In this document: one piece after another, positions 1-5,931 of the stretch
Layout of the letters: each line of letters begins with the position of its first letter
How positions within the stretch are numbered: the stretch's first letter is position 1
Origin: a bacterium
Lineage (GTDB): Bacteria; Patescibacteriota; Patescibacteriia; Patescibacteriales; JAKAJF01
Direction: 5' to 3'
DNA: 6,530 bases
Assembly (NCBI GenBank): GCA_021813875.1
Contig: JAKAJF010000052.1
Coordinates: forward strand, 1 to 6,530
Position numbers and translations under genes: made by a program
The notes under the pieces: model-generated
The model's database searches: none
What the model was told of the DNA's origin: nothing
What the model saw: only the letters and a program-made list of their open reading frames with translations

Positions 1-461
1 CAACGAGCGGCGCCGCCGCACCTATAATCATAGAACTCCTTGCCGACCCCGCATAATTCTCCGATGTCGGCGCTCCAATCGGCTGAAACTTTATAATCGA
101 TCCCGTTCGACCTATAAATATACCCTTTATACGAACCCCCTACGCAACCCGTAGGGTTGACCGGCAGATTCAACATATATTTGGGGGCGAGGTTGGGGAT
201 CCAGCCCGACGGGCCGCTGGTTGTATAGCCGGTACAGACCGTCTGCCAGCCGCTCGAGACCGGATAACTGCCATTTTCCTGATAATACATGTCCAGGGCC
301 TTCTTTATTTCGCTTAGATTGGAATATCTCTGCGCATCCCTGGATTTGGCCCGCATATTCACCAAAACTACCGTACCAGCGCTCAGGAGGAAAGCAATGA
401 TGGAAATAACCACCAGTAATTCTATCAGGGTGAAGCCTTTTTTTAAATTATTTTTGGGCAT
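1..461 (-). CDS. Type IV prepilin / pseudopilin, second of a tandem pair (3' end beyond the window)
   Basis: Translating from the ATG at 461 gives an open frame of 153 codons that reaches the left edge without a stop, so the C-terminus is missing. The protein starts with a short basic leader of nine residues (MPKNNLKKG), then FTLIELLVVISIIAFLL, a classic class III signal: prepilin peptidase would cut G9|F10, and Glu14 is the conserved mature Glu5. Next come an amphipathic helix (about residues 36-62, with RDAQRYSNLSEIKKALDMYY) and an ENGSYP turn typical of PilA/GspG-like major-type pilins. Cysteines at 76, 106, 137 and 148 could form disulfides in the globular head. The product should be inserted in the membrane, processed by PilD and assembled into a pilus fibre. 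The start overlaps the end of the preceding pilin gene by 14 bases, so translation is probably coupled. Whether it is a major or minor pilin cannot be told from the sequence. Confidence 0.9.
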   Translation of the reverse strand, partial: MPKNNLKKGFTLIELLVVISIIAFLLSAGTVVLVNMRAKSRDAQRYSNLSEIKKALDMYYQENGSYPVSSGWQTVCTGYTTSGPSGWIPNLAPKYMLNLPVNPTGCVGGSYKGYIYRSNGIDYKVSADWSADIGELCGVGKEFYDYRCGGAAR

Positions 462-951
462 ACATAGGAACTATCACGCGGCCGCCATAATTGATCGACC
501 AAAAGTTATCAGGAGATGCCGGAAATTCCGTCTCATTCTCATCGATCATATATGGATCGCCCCAGGGATCGATCAAGATATTGGGAAAGCCTATCCTTTG
601 GAAACTTGTAGTCATCGTGGCGAGGCAGGCCGAGGTATTGACCGAGTCATGGGTCCAAGTCGGCCCAGGTGCCCGGCACGCACATTCAGAGCAGAAATTT
701 CCCGTAATTTGACCCAAAACTTGATTTTTCTCCTCCCTTTTGATGTCGATCTGCTTCAAAATCTGGGTAACATCAGCCTGGTAACGGGCGATCTTGCCTT
801 TCTGTCTGACGAAATTGATCATCGTTACGGCCGACGCCATCAAAAAAGCTACGATCGAGATGACAACCAAGACTTCTATCAATGTAAAACCTGTTTCCTC
901 TGCCCGATTGCGAGATTTCTTTCCTGAATCATCCTTGATGAAATTACCCAT
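448..951 (-). CDS. Type IV prepilin / GspG-like pseudopilin with a CxxCxC cluster
   Basis: This 167-residue prepilin has a long polar leader of 21 residues ending ...EETG, then FTLIEVLVVISIVAFLMAS. Cleavage is expected at G21|F22, with Glu26 as the conserved Glu5 of the mature protein. A helix rich in charged residues follows (about 47-78). The head domain contains CSECAC (Cys87, Cys90, Cys92) plus Cys109, and the sequence IDPWGDPYMIDENE (127-140), which matches the DPWGxPY loop of GspG-type pseudopilins, where acidic residues near it bind calcium. The family role, a subunit or minor pilin of a type IV pilus, is well established; the specific role is inferred. The ATG at 951 is the only start that leaves a full leader, has no Shine-Dalgarno sequence, and sits six bases after a -10 element. 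It lies 18 bases downstream of pgk and overlaps the second pilin gene. The leader is longer than the 6-10 residues common in PilA. Confidence 0.92.
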   Translation of the reverse strand: MGNFIKDDSGKKSRNRAEETGFTLIEVLVVISIVAFLMASAVTMINFVRQKGKIARYQADVTQILKQIDIKREEKNQVLGQITGNFCSECACRAPGPTWTHDSVNTSACLATMTTSFQRIGFPNILIDPWGDPYMIDENETEFPASPDNFWSINYGGRVIVPMYAQK

Positions 952-957
952 GTCTTT

Positions 958-966
958 ACTATAACA
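958..966 (-). promoter_or_regulatory. Extended -10 promoter for the pilin pair, probably leaderless
   Basis: On the minus strand, TGTTATAGT runs from 966 to 958: an extended -10 (TG, one base, then TATAGT, one mismatch to TATAAT). The hexamer ends six bases before the pilin ATG at 951, so a start site at the usual distance falls on or beside the A of the ATG and the transcript would have little or no 5' leader. No -35 is seen at 17 bases; a TTGAAA at 990-985 is 21 bases away, too far for normal use. The same TGTTATAAT form occurs before pilT. The element lies just outside the pgk stop codon. Confidence 0.6.
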
Positions 967-969
967 TAA

Positions 970-2148
970 TTATTTGACGATCTTTTTCAATCCCGGCATC
1001 TTCTCGCCTCCGAGATAGGCGAGCATGGCGCCGCCGGCCGTCGAGACCCAATCGACATCATGCATCATCCCCGTCAGCTTTAAAGCCTCGATCGTCTCTC
1101 CTCCGCCGACCAGACCGAAAGCTTCGCCTCGCGAACGGGCGGCCACCAGACGGGCGATCGCCAACGTGCCATGGCGGAAATGTTCGGCCTCGAACCTGCC
1201 CAGGGGGCCGTTCCAGATAACGGTTCTCGCTCCTCCGATCGTCCTGGCGTATGTCCTGATCGTCTCGGGGCCGACGTCCAAGATGATGTCGGATTTCAGG
1301 ACCGCTCCCGGATTCTTGACTTTTGCCTCCCCGCCCCCGTCCTTCTTCCGGCCCACGACCACGTCGACGGGAAGGATGATCTTCTTCCCCACCCCCGAAC
1401 GGAGCAACTTGGCGGCGATCCTGATATCTTCCTGGTCGGCCAAAGACTTGCCGATCTCATGGCCCCGGGCGGCCAGAAAATTATTAGCCAACCCGCCGCC
1501 TACCAAGATGGCATCCGTCTTCCTGGCCAGGTTCTTTATCAAGGGCAGTTTAGTGACGATCTTAGCTCCGCCCATGATAGCCACCATCGGTTTCTCCGGC
1601 TTCAAGATCTTCTCGAGGTTCGAAACTTCTTCTTCCAAGAGCAGACCCGCCCAAGCGGGAAGGTCCTTCTTGATGGCGCTCACCGAAGCGTGATTACGAT
1701 GACTGACCGCGAAAGCGTCGTTGACATAGATATCGGCCAACTTAGACAATCGCCTGGCGAAAACCGGGTCGTTCTTCTTCTCTTCCGGATGAAAACGCAA
1801 ATTCTCGAGCATCAGGATGTCTCCCGGCTTCATCTTCCCGACCTTCTCTTCGGCGGCTCCGCCCACGCAATCCTCCGAAAACCCCACGGGTCTGCCGATC
1901 TTTTTCTCAAGCTCGCGGGCGAGCGGTTCGGTCGATAGGTTCCTGTCTCTGCCTTCCGGTTCGCCCAGGTGGGTGGCTATCACCACCTTGGCCCGGTAGC
2001 GCAGGAGGAAACGCAAGGTCGGCAGACTGGAAACGATCTTGAAATCATCGACGATCCGGCCCTTATGGAGCGGAACGTTAAGATCGGCCCGGAGGAAGAT
2101 CCTCTTGCCGTATAGATTTTGGCTTTCTCTTAGACTTTTGATCTTCAT
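970..2148 (-). CDS. pgk: Phosphoglycerate kinase
   Basis: Phosphoglycerate kinase interconverts 1,3-bisphosphoglycerate plus ADP and 3-phosphoglycerate plus ATP in cytosolic glycolysis. At 392 residues it has full family length. Family motifs appear in order: RADLNVPL (20-27), THLGEPEG (59-66), LENLRF (114-119), NDAFAVSHRNHAS (143-155), MGGAKIVTKLPLI (192-204), GGGLANNFL (217-225), WNGPLGRFE (312-320), GGGETIEA (348-355) and STAGGAMLAYLGG (369-381). Odd points: the Arg of the usual SHLGRP motif is Glu63; the Arg of the nearby (T)RI segment appears as Lys37; and the usual GGGD and STGGGA read GGGE and STAGGA. The first two positions belong to the basic patch that binds 3-phosphoglycerate in characterised enzymes. 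The core His and Arg residues H60, R118, H150, R151 and H153 remain, so an active enzyme is likely. Its ATG directly abuts the TAG of the preceding HtrA-like gene (TAGATG), implying coupled translation. Confidence 0.97.
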   Translation of the reverse strand: MKIKSLRESQNLYGKRIFLRADLNVPLHKGRIVDDFKIVSSLPTLRFLLRYRAKVVIATHLGEPEGRDRNLSTEPLARELEKKIGRPVGFSEDCVGGAAEEKVGKMKPGDILMLENLRFHPEEKKNDPVFARRLSKLADIYVNDAFAVSHRNHASVSAIKKDLPAWAGLLLEEEVSNLEKILKPEKPMVAIMGGAKIVTKLPLIKNLARKTDAILVGGGLANNFLAARGHEIGKSLADQEDIRIAAKLLRSGVGKKIILPVDVVVGRKKDGGGEAKVKNPGAVLKSDIILDVGPETIRTYARTIGGARTVIWNGPLGRFEAEHFRHGTLAIARLVAARSRGEAFGLVGGGETIEALKLTGMMHDVDWVSTAGGAMLAYLGGEKMPGLKKIVK

Positions 2149-3294
2149 CTATTTAAAGGTGACTTCCGTCTCTTTTTGCTCTCCGTTCCTGAGATAAATG
2201 ATGACGGTCCTCTCTCCCGGTTGGAACTCCTGGACCAGGTCGTTCAGGCCCGTATTCTGATCGACGTCGAAACCGTTGACGGAAAGGACCAGGTCGCCCT
2301 CCTTCAGGCCGGCCGCGGCCGCGGCGCTCCCTTTGGCCACGGCCGTTCCGGAAGCGTCCTTATAGATCAAGGCTCCGCGGTAATTGCCGTTCTGCCGAAA
2401 GTCGAAAGCTCCCGCCCCGGAGGGAATTTCTCCCGCCATGCGGGACATGTCGATATAATTGGCACCCAGACTGGCGCGCCTGATCTCTCCGCTCTTCAAG
2501 AGGCTCCGGGTCGCGGAATCGAAATGACTGATCGGGTCGACCTGGTCGTCTTTGTCCAATACTCCCACGATGTCCCCGCCCAGATTGAAGATCGGGACGC
2601 CTTCGAAATCAGGACCGAGCTTGGAAGCGAGCTGGATCTTGCTCGAAAAAGTGTCACTCGATTCGACCAGGCCGCCAGTCCTCTTTTTAATGTCGGAGAT
2701 GGCCGCCAATTCCGTCTCGCCGTCCCATCTGACGGCCAAGACGGTCTGGCCGTTCGCGATGTCGGCCGGGGAAGCGAACTTCCTGACCGGAAAATCTTTG
2801 GCATCGACATGAATGAAGGAAGCTGACGTCAATTGATCGGTTAGGATCTTATCTATATCATAGACCTGATTATTAGAAGTCACCACTACGTATTTATCGG
2901 CGGCTTCCGGCTTGAAGGCGGTCATTATCCAGCCATCGGCCGTAATTATCAAGCCTTGTCCGACCTCGTCACCGGTCACGTAGAAGTTGTCCAGGTTGAA
3001 ATTTTTATCTGCCTTCCGCGGATCTCTCTTCTTAAAGATGCCGACCAGGCCGTTCTGGACCGCGCTGACAGTATTGCTAACCCTGTCATCCTGTTGGACC
3101 ACCACCTTTTTCGGATCCCTGATGATGAGATTAGGACCCTGGTGCGAATAATCGATCTCCCCGAAAAAAGGCGTGACCAGGCTGTCGCCCACATAAGAAC
3201 GGGCCAATAATCCTCCGACAGCGCCGCCGCCGATGCCGAAAGCTGCGGCGAGGATGATTATCAATAAAATATTGGATTTATTTTTATTTTCCAT
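2149..3294 (-). CDS. Membrane-anchored HtrA/DegP-like protein with PDZ domain, apparently a pseudoprotease
   Basis: The 381-residue protein has a short polar N-terminus, one membrane helix (about 9-31) with a glycine-zipper run (FGIGGGAVGG), a trypsin-like region (about 62-265) and a C-terminal PDZ domain (about 300-380, including AGLKEGDLVLSVNG). The fold is recognised from HtrA landmarks: GQGLIITADGWIMT (112-125) matches the GSGVIIxxDGYILT strand, and VPIFNLGGDIVGV (233-245) matches GGPLxNxxGxVIGI. The catalytic residues do not survive by hand alignment. The His of TNNHVV falls on Lys128 (TAFK), the Asp of the TDLAVLK strand on Ser157, and the Ser of GNSGG on Glu231 (DFEGVP). It would therefore act as a binder or chaperone facing outside the cell rather than a protease. 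It follows a nine-span membrane protein by 16 bases and abuts pgk. The start follows a hairpin with GGAGG in its loop. The domain call is secure; loss of activity is inferred from motifs. Confidence 0.85.
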   Translation of the reverse strand: MENKNKSNILLIIILAAAFGIGGGAVGGLLARSYVGDSLVTPFFGEIDYSHQGPNLIIRDPKKVVVQQDDRVSNTVSAVQNGLVGIFKKRDPRKADKNFNLDNFYVTGDEVGQGLIITADGWIMTAFKPEAADKYVVVTSNNQVYDIDKILTDQLTSASFIHVDAKDFPVRKFASPADIANGQTVLAVRWDGETELAAISDIKKRTGGLVESSDTFSSKIQLASKLGPDFEGVPIFNLGGDIVGVLDKDDQVDPISHFDSATRSLLKSGEIRRASLGANYIDMSRMAGEIPSGAGAFDFRQNGNYRGALIYKDASGTAVAKGSAAAAAGLKEGDLVLSVNGFDVDQNTGLNDLVQEFQPGERTVIIYLRNGEQKETEVTFK

Positions 3295-3301
3295 AAATAA
3301 A

Positions 3302-3325
3302 GCGAGATCCCTACCTCCATCTCGC
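3302..3325 (-). promoter_or_regulatory. Perfect 7-bp hairpin across a gene junction, with stop codon and GGAGG in the loop
   Basis: In the minus-strand RNA, GCGAGAT (3325-3319) pairs perfectly with ATCTCGC (3308-3302) around a ten-base loop, GGAGGTAGGG. The loop holds the TAG stop of the membrane-protein gene and the only strong Shine-Dalgarno-like sequence in the window. The ATG of the HtrA-like gene lies seven bases after the stem. In linear sequence GGAGG is about 20 bases from that ATG, too far, but folding brings it near. This fits a coupling or regulatory element. A weak terminator is another reading, since the stem is followed only by TTTATTT. Confidence 0.5.
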
Positions 3326-4063
3326 GGTTAATAAGATTAAAAAAATGGTAAAAAAACCGAATAAAAGATAAATCTTGACGAATCTTCTGGACAGATTGCC
3401 CGCTATATCCAATTTAGTCAGATTTATAAGGATATAATAAAAGATAGCAAGCGCCAGACCGGCCACATTATAATTGACGGGGAGGAAAAATATCCCCCAG
3501 CCCGCCTCGATGATGACCAGGCCGATGATCAGGATATACAGCAAAGGCGGCTCCCGGTCGTCCCAGATGGATTGATAGATGATGAGGAGGGCGGCGGCAA
3601 GCAGGATCAATACCAGGTAAGGAACAGACAGATTCAAGAAAGATTGCAGGCCGTAGATCGAAGAAGCCATGAAGAAAAAAGACAGGAAGCTTCCGTATAA
3701 GAAGATATTCTTGAGGATCTTGGCTTGGAACAGTTTCTGGTTCAGAAAATAATAATAGATATTCTTCAGATAGAGATAAAGAAAGATCGAATCGGATAAA
3801 AATAGGATATGGAGGACTGGCTGGTTGCTGATCATCAAGGCGTAAACGGCCAGACCGGTCAGGAAGACTGCCGGAAAGAGCATGAGTTTCCAGGGGGTCT
3901 TGGCCGCGAATCCCTTGAGCCTGAATTGCCAAACCGCGTAGACGAGCGAGAGGTCGGAGATGATGAGGGAGAAATAGAATGCCCGCGGATAAAAAATTAT
4001 GGCTTCCAGCAGGACGAAGATCAGAACGGGAACGGCTATCGGTAAAAGACGGATAAATCTCAT
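3311..4063 (-). CDS. Polytopic membrane protein of unknown function, about nine membrane spans
   Basis: I do not recognise a characterised family for this 250-residue protein. It is very hydrophobic, with likely membrane segments near residues 5-25, 28-47, 58-78, 82-106, 118-139, 145-164, 173-193, 197-216 and 228-247. Basic loops (RLKGFAAKTPWK at 48-59, KLFQAK at 110-115, SRRFVK at 225-230) suggest cytoplasmic sides. An aromatic stretch (LYLYLKNIYYYFLNQK, 95-110) and a conserved-looking EAGWGIFFLP with AIFYYILINL (186-215) stand out. No catalytic or transporter signature is visible. The start is supported by AAGGA at 4070-4066, though it is only two bases from the ATG. It lies 12 bases after the membrane-anchored 139-residue protein and 16 before the HtrA-like gene, so it may form an envelope complex with them; that is inference from position only. 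Its last codons form the 5' half of the junction hairpin. Confidence 0.85.
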   Translation of the reverse strand: MRFIRLLPIAVPVLIFVLLEAIIFYPRAFYFSLIISDLSLVYAVWQFRLKGFAAKTPWKLMLFPAVFLTGLAVYALMISNQPVLHILFLSDSIFLYLYLKNIYYYFLNQKLFQAKILKNIFLYGSFLSFFFMASSIYGLQSFLNLSVPYLVLILLAAALLIIYQSIWDDREPPLLYILIIGLVIIEAGWGIFFLPVNYNVAGLALAIFYYILINLTKLDIAGNLSRRFVKIYLLFGFFTIFLILLTARWR

Positions 4064-4075
4064 GATCCTTGAAAA

Positions 4076-4495
4076 CTAATTCAACCAGCCATAGCTAGCC
4101 TTGGCCTGGTTTATCATCTGCTGGCTGGCGATCTTCTCATTAGCATCGCCCGTCTTGAGGAAATCTTCCATCTTGACCATGGCCAGGACCAGATTGATAT
4201 GCAGATCCTTAAATTGGGTAGGCACCTTGAGGTCTAAAAGGCGGCTCTTGGCCCCCTGGATCTGGGCTTCTTTGACGTCCGGCTCCTCGGCCAATTTTTC
4301 GTAATCGGCCAGGATCGTTTTGGATCGGGCCTTGTAATCGGTCTCCATCTTCTTGAGGTCGACCGCGCTTGTCTGGGCGACTTTCGCCCCCTCTTGCTTG
4401 TTACGGGCCAAAGAATGCAGATTGAAGAGCAGGTAGATGGCCGCCAGGACGACCACGGCCAGGAGGATGATTAAAATTTTTGCGTTTTTAGACAT
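4076..4495 (-). CDS. Small single-pass membrane-anchored protein of unknown function
   Basis: This 139-residue protein has one N-terminal membrane helix (about 7-25, ILIILLAVVVLAAIYLLF) after a short basic start, so the rest should face outside the membrane (N-in). The outer part is charged and probably helical: about 45-88 looks like a coiled coil or helical hairpin (LKKMETDYKARSKTILADYEKL), and the segment VPTQFKDLHINLVLAMVKME (91-110) seems the most distinctive. There are no cysteines. The start was set at 4495 (MSKNAKIL). An upstream in-frame ATG at 4603 would add 36 low-complexity basic residues and overlap the preceding gene by over 100 bases, while the chosen start leaves a four-base gap (TAA, ATAT, ATG). 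No Shine-Dalgarno sequence is seen, so re-initiation after the preceding gene is likely. Function is unknown; a role beside the pilus machinery is inferred from gene order. Confidence 0.82.
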   Translation of the reverse strand: MSKNAKILIILLAVVVLAAIYLLFNLHSLARNKQEGAKVAQTSAVDLKKMETDYKARSKTILADYEKLAEEPDVKEAQIQGAKSRLLDLKVPTQFKDLHINLVLAMVKMEDFLKTGDANEKIASQQMINQAKASYGWLN

Positions 4496-4499
4496 ATAT

Positions 4500-4829
4500 T
4501 TATTTAAAAAATTTCTGGATATCAATCTCGGCCCAATCGCCTTCGGCCTCGTCCCATCTGTAGGCCGAGAATTGGTGGCTCTTCTCTTCTTTGCTGTAGA
4601 CATATTCCACGCTCGTCTCCGAACCGATCCTCTTGGAAAAGGTGGTCTTCTTATCGAGGATGACCGGCTTGGTCACATATTCCAGCCTGACCTTGCCCAA
4701 AGGGCTTGAAAAGACGATATATTCTATATCGACCCCACCTTCATCTTCCAGATGCTGGGAGCCGGAATCCTCGACTTCGAACCTATCTTTGATCTGCCCG
4801 ACGATATTTTCCCATTTTTCTATCTGCAT
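4500..4829 (-). CDS. Small acidic soluble protein encoded directly after pilT, unknown function
   Basis: This 109-residue protein has no signal peptide, membrane helix or cysteine, so it should be cytoplasmic. The N-terminal part is acidic (EVEDSGSQHLEDEGG, 18-32) and is followed by alternating hydrophobic and charged residues suggesting beta strands (VDIEYIVF, 33-40; KVRLEYVTK, 46-54; SVEYVYS, 73-79). A RWDEAEGDWAEIDIQKFF tail closes it. I recognise no characterised domain. The ATG follows the pilT stop by one base (TAATATG), with no Shine-Dalgarno sequence, which indicates translation by ribosomes terminating on pilT. Such tight pairing makes a partner or regulator of the PilT ATPase a reasonable guess, but nothing in the sequence shows it. 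The gene also lies four bases before the membrane-anchored 139-residue protein. Confidence 0.85.
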   Translation of the reverse strand: MQIEKWENIVGQIKDRFEVEDSGSQHLEDEGGVDIEYIVFSSPLGKVRLEYVTKPVILDKKTTFSKRIGSETSVEYVYSKEEKSHQFSAYRWDEAEGDWAEIDIQKFFK

Positions 4830-4830
4830 A

Positions 4831-5874
4831 TTAATAATAGGAGGCCTGGGTCTCGAGGTCGCGCTTGGAACTCTTGGCCACCTCCTCGCTGATGAGGCCG
4901 CTTAAGAATAATTTATCGATGGCTTTGTTCATGGTGATCATGCCTTCCTTATAGCTCGTCTGGATGACCGTGAAGATCTGCTCGATCTGGTTGCGCCTGA
5001 TCAGGTTGGCGATGGCCCGGTTATTGATCATAATCTCGCGGGCCGCCACCCGGCCGCCGTCGATCTTCGGGATGAGCTGCTGGGCGATGACCGCCCGCAG
5101 GATGGAGGAAAGCTGGTTCAAGACCTGCTGCTGCTGATGGGCCGGAAAGACGTCGACGATCCTCTCGATGGTCTCCGGAGCCGAGGCCGTATGCAGGGTC
5201 GATAGGACCAAGTGGCCGGTCTCGGCCGCAGTGATGGCCGCGGAGATCGTCTCGAGGTCGCGCATCTCCCCCACCATGATGACGTTAGGATCCTGGCGCA
5301 GGGCGTACTTCAGGGCGGAGGCGAAATCTTTGGTGTCGCTCTCCAACTCTCTCTGTTCGATGATGCTCTGCTCTTCCTTGAAGAGATACTCGATCGGATC
5401 TTCGATGGTGATGACATGCGACCTTCTTTCCTTGTTGATAATATTGATCATCGAAGCCAAGGTCGTCGACTTGCCGCTCCCCGAAGGGCCGGTCACCAGG
5501 ATCAAGCCATCTTTCATATGGGTCAATTTATAGAGGACCTCGTCAAAACCTAAATCTTCGGGCCGCGGGATGAATTCCGGGACCAGACGGGCGGTCAGGC
5601 CGATCTGGCCTTCCTGAAAATGCAGATTGATCCTGAAACGGGAATCGAAAAAACCTTTGGAGAAATCAAATTCCCTCTCTTTTTCGAACCTGACCCAGGT
5701 CTTTTCGTCGACCAGCGACTGGATCGCTTTCTTCAAATCCTTATTATCCAGCTTTTCCTGGCTCAATTTGACCAATTCCCCAGAGATCCTAAGCATAGGG
5801 ATGCTCCCCCCGACCAGATGCAGATCAGAGGCCTTCTGCTCGATAGCTTGCTTGAAATAAGAGGAAATATCCAT
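4831..5874 (-). CDS. pilT: Type IV pilus retraction ATPase PilT
   Basis: PilT is the hexameric cytoplasmic ATPase that drives pilus depolymerisation and retraction at the inner-membrane platform, powering twitching and DNA uptake. The 347-residue length is normal. The N-terminal domain opens with an ASDLHLVGG segment (15-23) and MLRISGEL (27-34). The motor domain has Walker A GPSGSGKST (129-137), the Asp box ITIEDPIEY (155-163), Walker B DPNVIMVGEMRD (195-206) and the His box TGHLVLSTLHTA (219-230). The C-terminal segment AIANLIRR (287-294) matches the AIRNLIRE motif that is specific to PilT and absent from the extension ATPase PilB. There is no N-terminal PilB-type domain and no four-cysteine zinc site. 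The start follows a strong extended -10 promoter by a short AT-rich leader without a close Shine-Dalgarno sequence. It heads a run of six tightly spaced genes. No PilB, PilC, PilM or PilD gene is present in the window. Confidence 0.96.
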   Translation of the reverse strand: MDISSYFKQAIEQKASDLHLVGGSIPMLRISGELVKLSQEKLDNKDLKKAIQSLVDEKTWVRFEKEREFDFSKGFFDSRFRINLHFQEGQIGLTARLVPEFIPRPEDLGFDEVLYKLTHMKDGLILVTGPSGSGKSTTLASMINIINKERRSHVITIEDPIEYLFKEEQSIIEQRELESDTKDFASALKYALRQDPNVIMVGEMRDLETISAAITAAETGHLVLSTLHTASAPETIERIVDVFPAHQQQQVLNQLSSILRAVIAQQLIPKIDGGRVAAREIMINNRAIANLIRRNQIEQIFTVIQTSYKEGMITMNKAIDKLFLSGLISEEVAKSSKRDLETQASYY

Positions 5875-5901
5875 AAAAAATAATTAAGGCTTTCTCCATA
5901 A

Positions 5902-5931
5902 ATTATAACATGAACAGCCCGGAAAAAACAA
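5902..5931 (-). promoter_or_regulatory. Extended -10 promoter for the pilT operon
   Basis: On the minus strand a perfect extended -10, TGTTATAAT, has its TATAAT at 5907-5902. A partial -35, TTGTTT, lies at 5931-5926 with an 18-base spacer. The expected start site near 5895 gives a leader of about 20 bases before the pilT ATG at 5874. That leader ends in an AT-rich run and has only a distant purine stretch, so pilT appears to begin translation without a standard ribosome binding site. The promoter overlaps the T-tract of the queH terminator. Confidence 0.7.

Noticed and set aside
7..16. Ten-base GC palindrome GCGGCGCCGC
   Set aside because: It is explained by Cys-Gly-Gly-Ala-Ala codons of the second pilin and has no repeat elsewhere in the window.
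134..159. Overlapping inverted repeats (CAACCC/GGGTTG and CCCTAC/GTAGGG)
   Set aside because: They can form alternative stems but lie within the pilin coding sequence around a Pro-Thr-Gly-Cys-Val-Gly stretch, with no T-tract or partner site; chance is the simpler reading.
289..927. 212-codon plus-strand open frame across the two pilin genes
   Set aside because: It spans two clear minus-strand prepilins with intact signals and has no recognisable domain or start signal.
1025..1938. Long plus-strand open frames (222 and 255 codons) opposite pgk
   Set aside because: They run antisense to a certain pgk gene, have low-complexity Pro/Ser/Arg-rich or scrambled translations, and show no family motif; they are shadows of the pgk codon usage.
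3467..3472. TATAAT on the minus strand inside the nine-span membrane protein gene
   Set aside because: It encodes part of Asn-Tyr-Asn-Val, lacks the TG extension and a good -35, and is about 170 bases before the next start; not supported as a promoter.
4076..4603. Longer start at 4603 for the 139-residue membrane protein
   Set aside because: It adds a basic, low-complexity extension before the membrane helix and overlaps the preceding gene by over 100 bases; the ATG at 4495 gives a normal anchor and a four-base gap.
4831..5874. PilB (extension ATPase) or GspE as the identity of the pilus ATPase
   Set aside because: The protein is too short, lacks the N-terminal domain and the four-cysteine zinc site of PilB/GspE, and carries the AIxNLIR segment typical of PilT.
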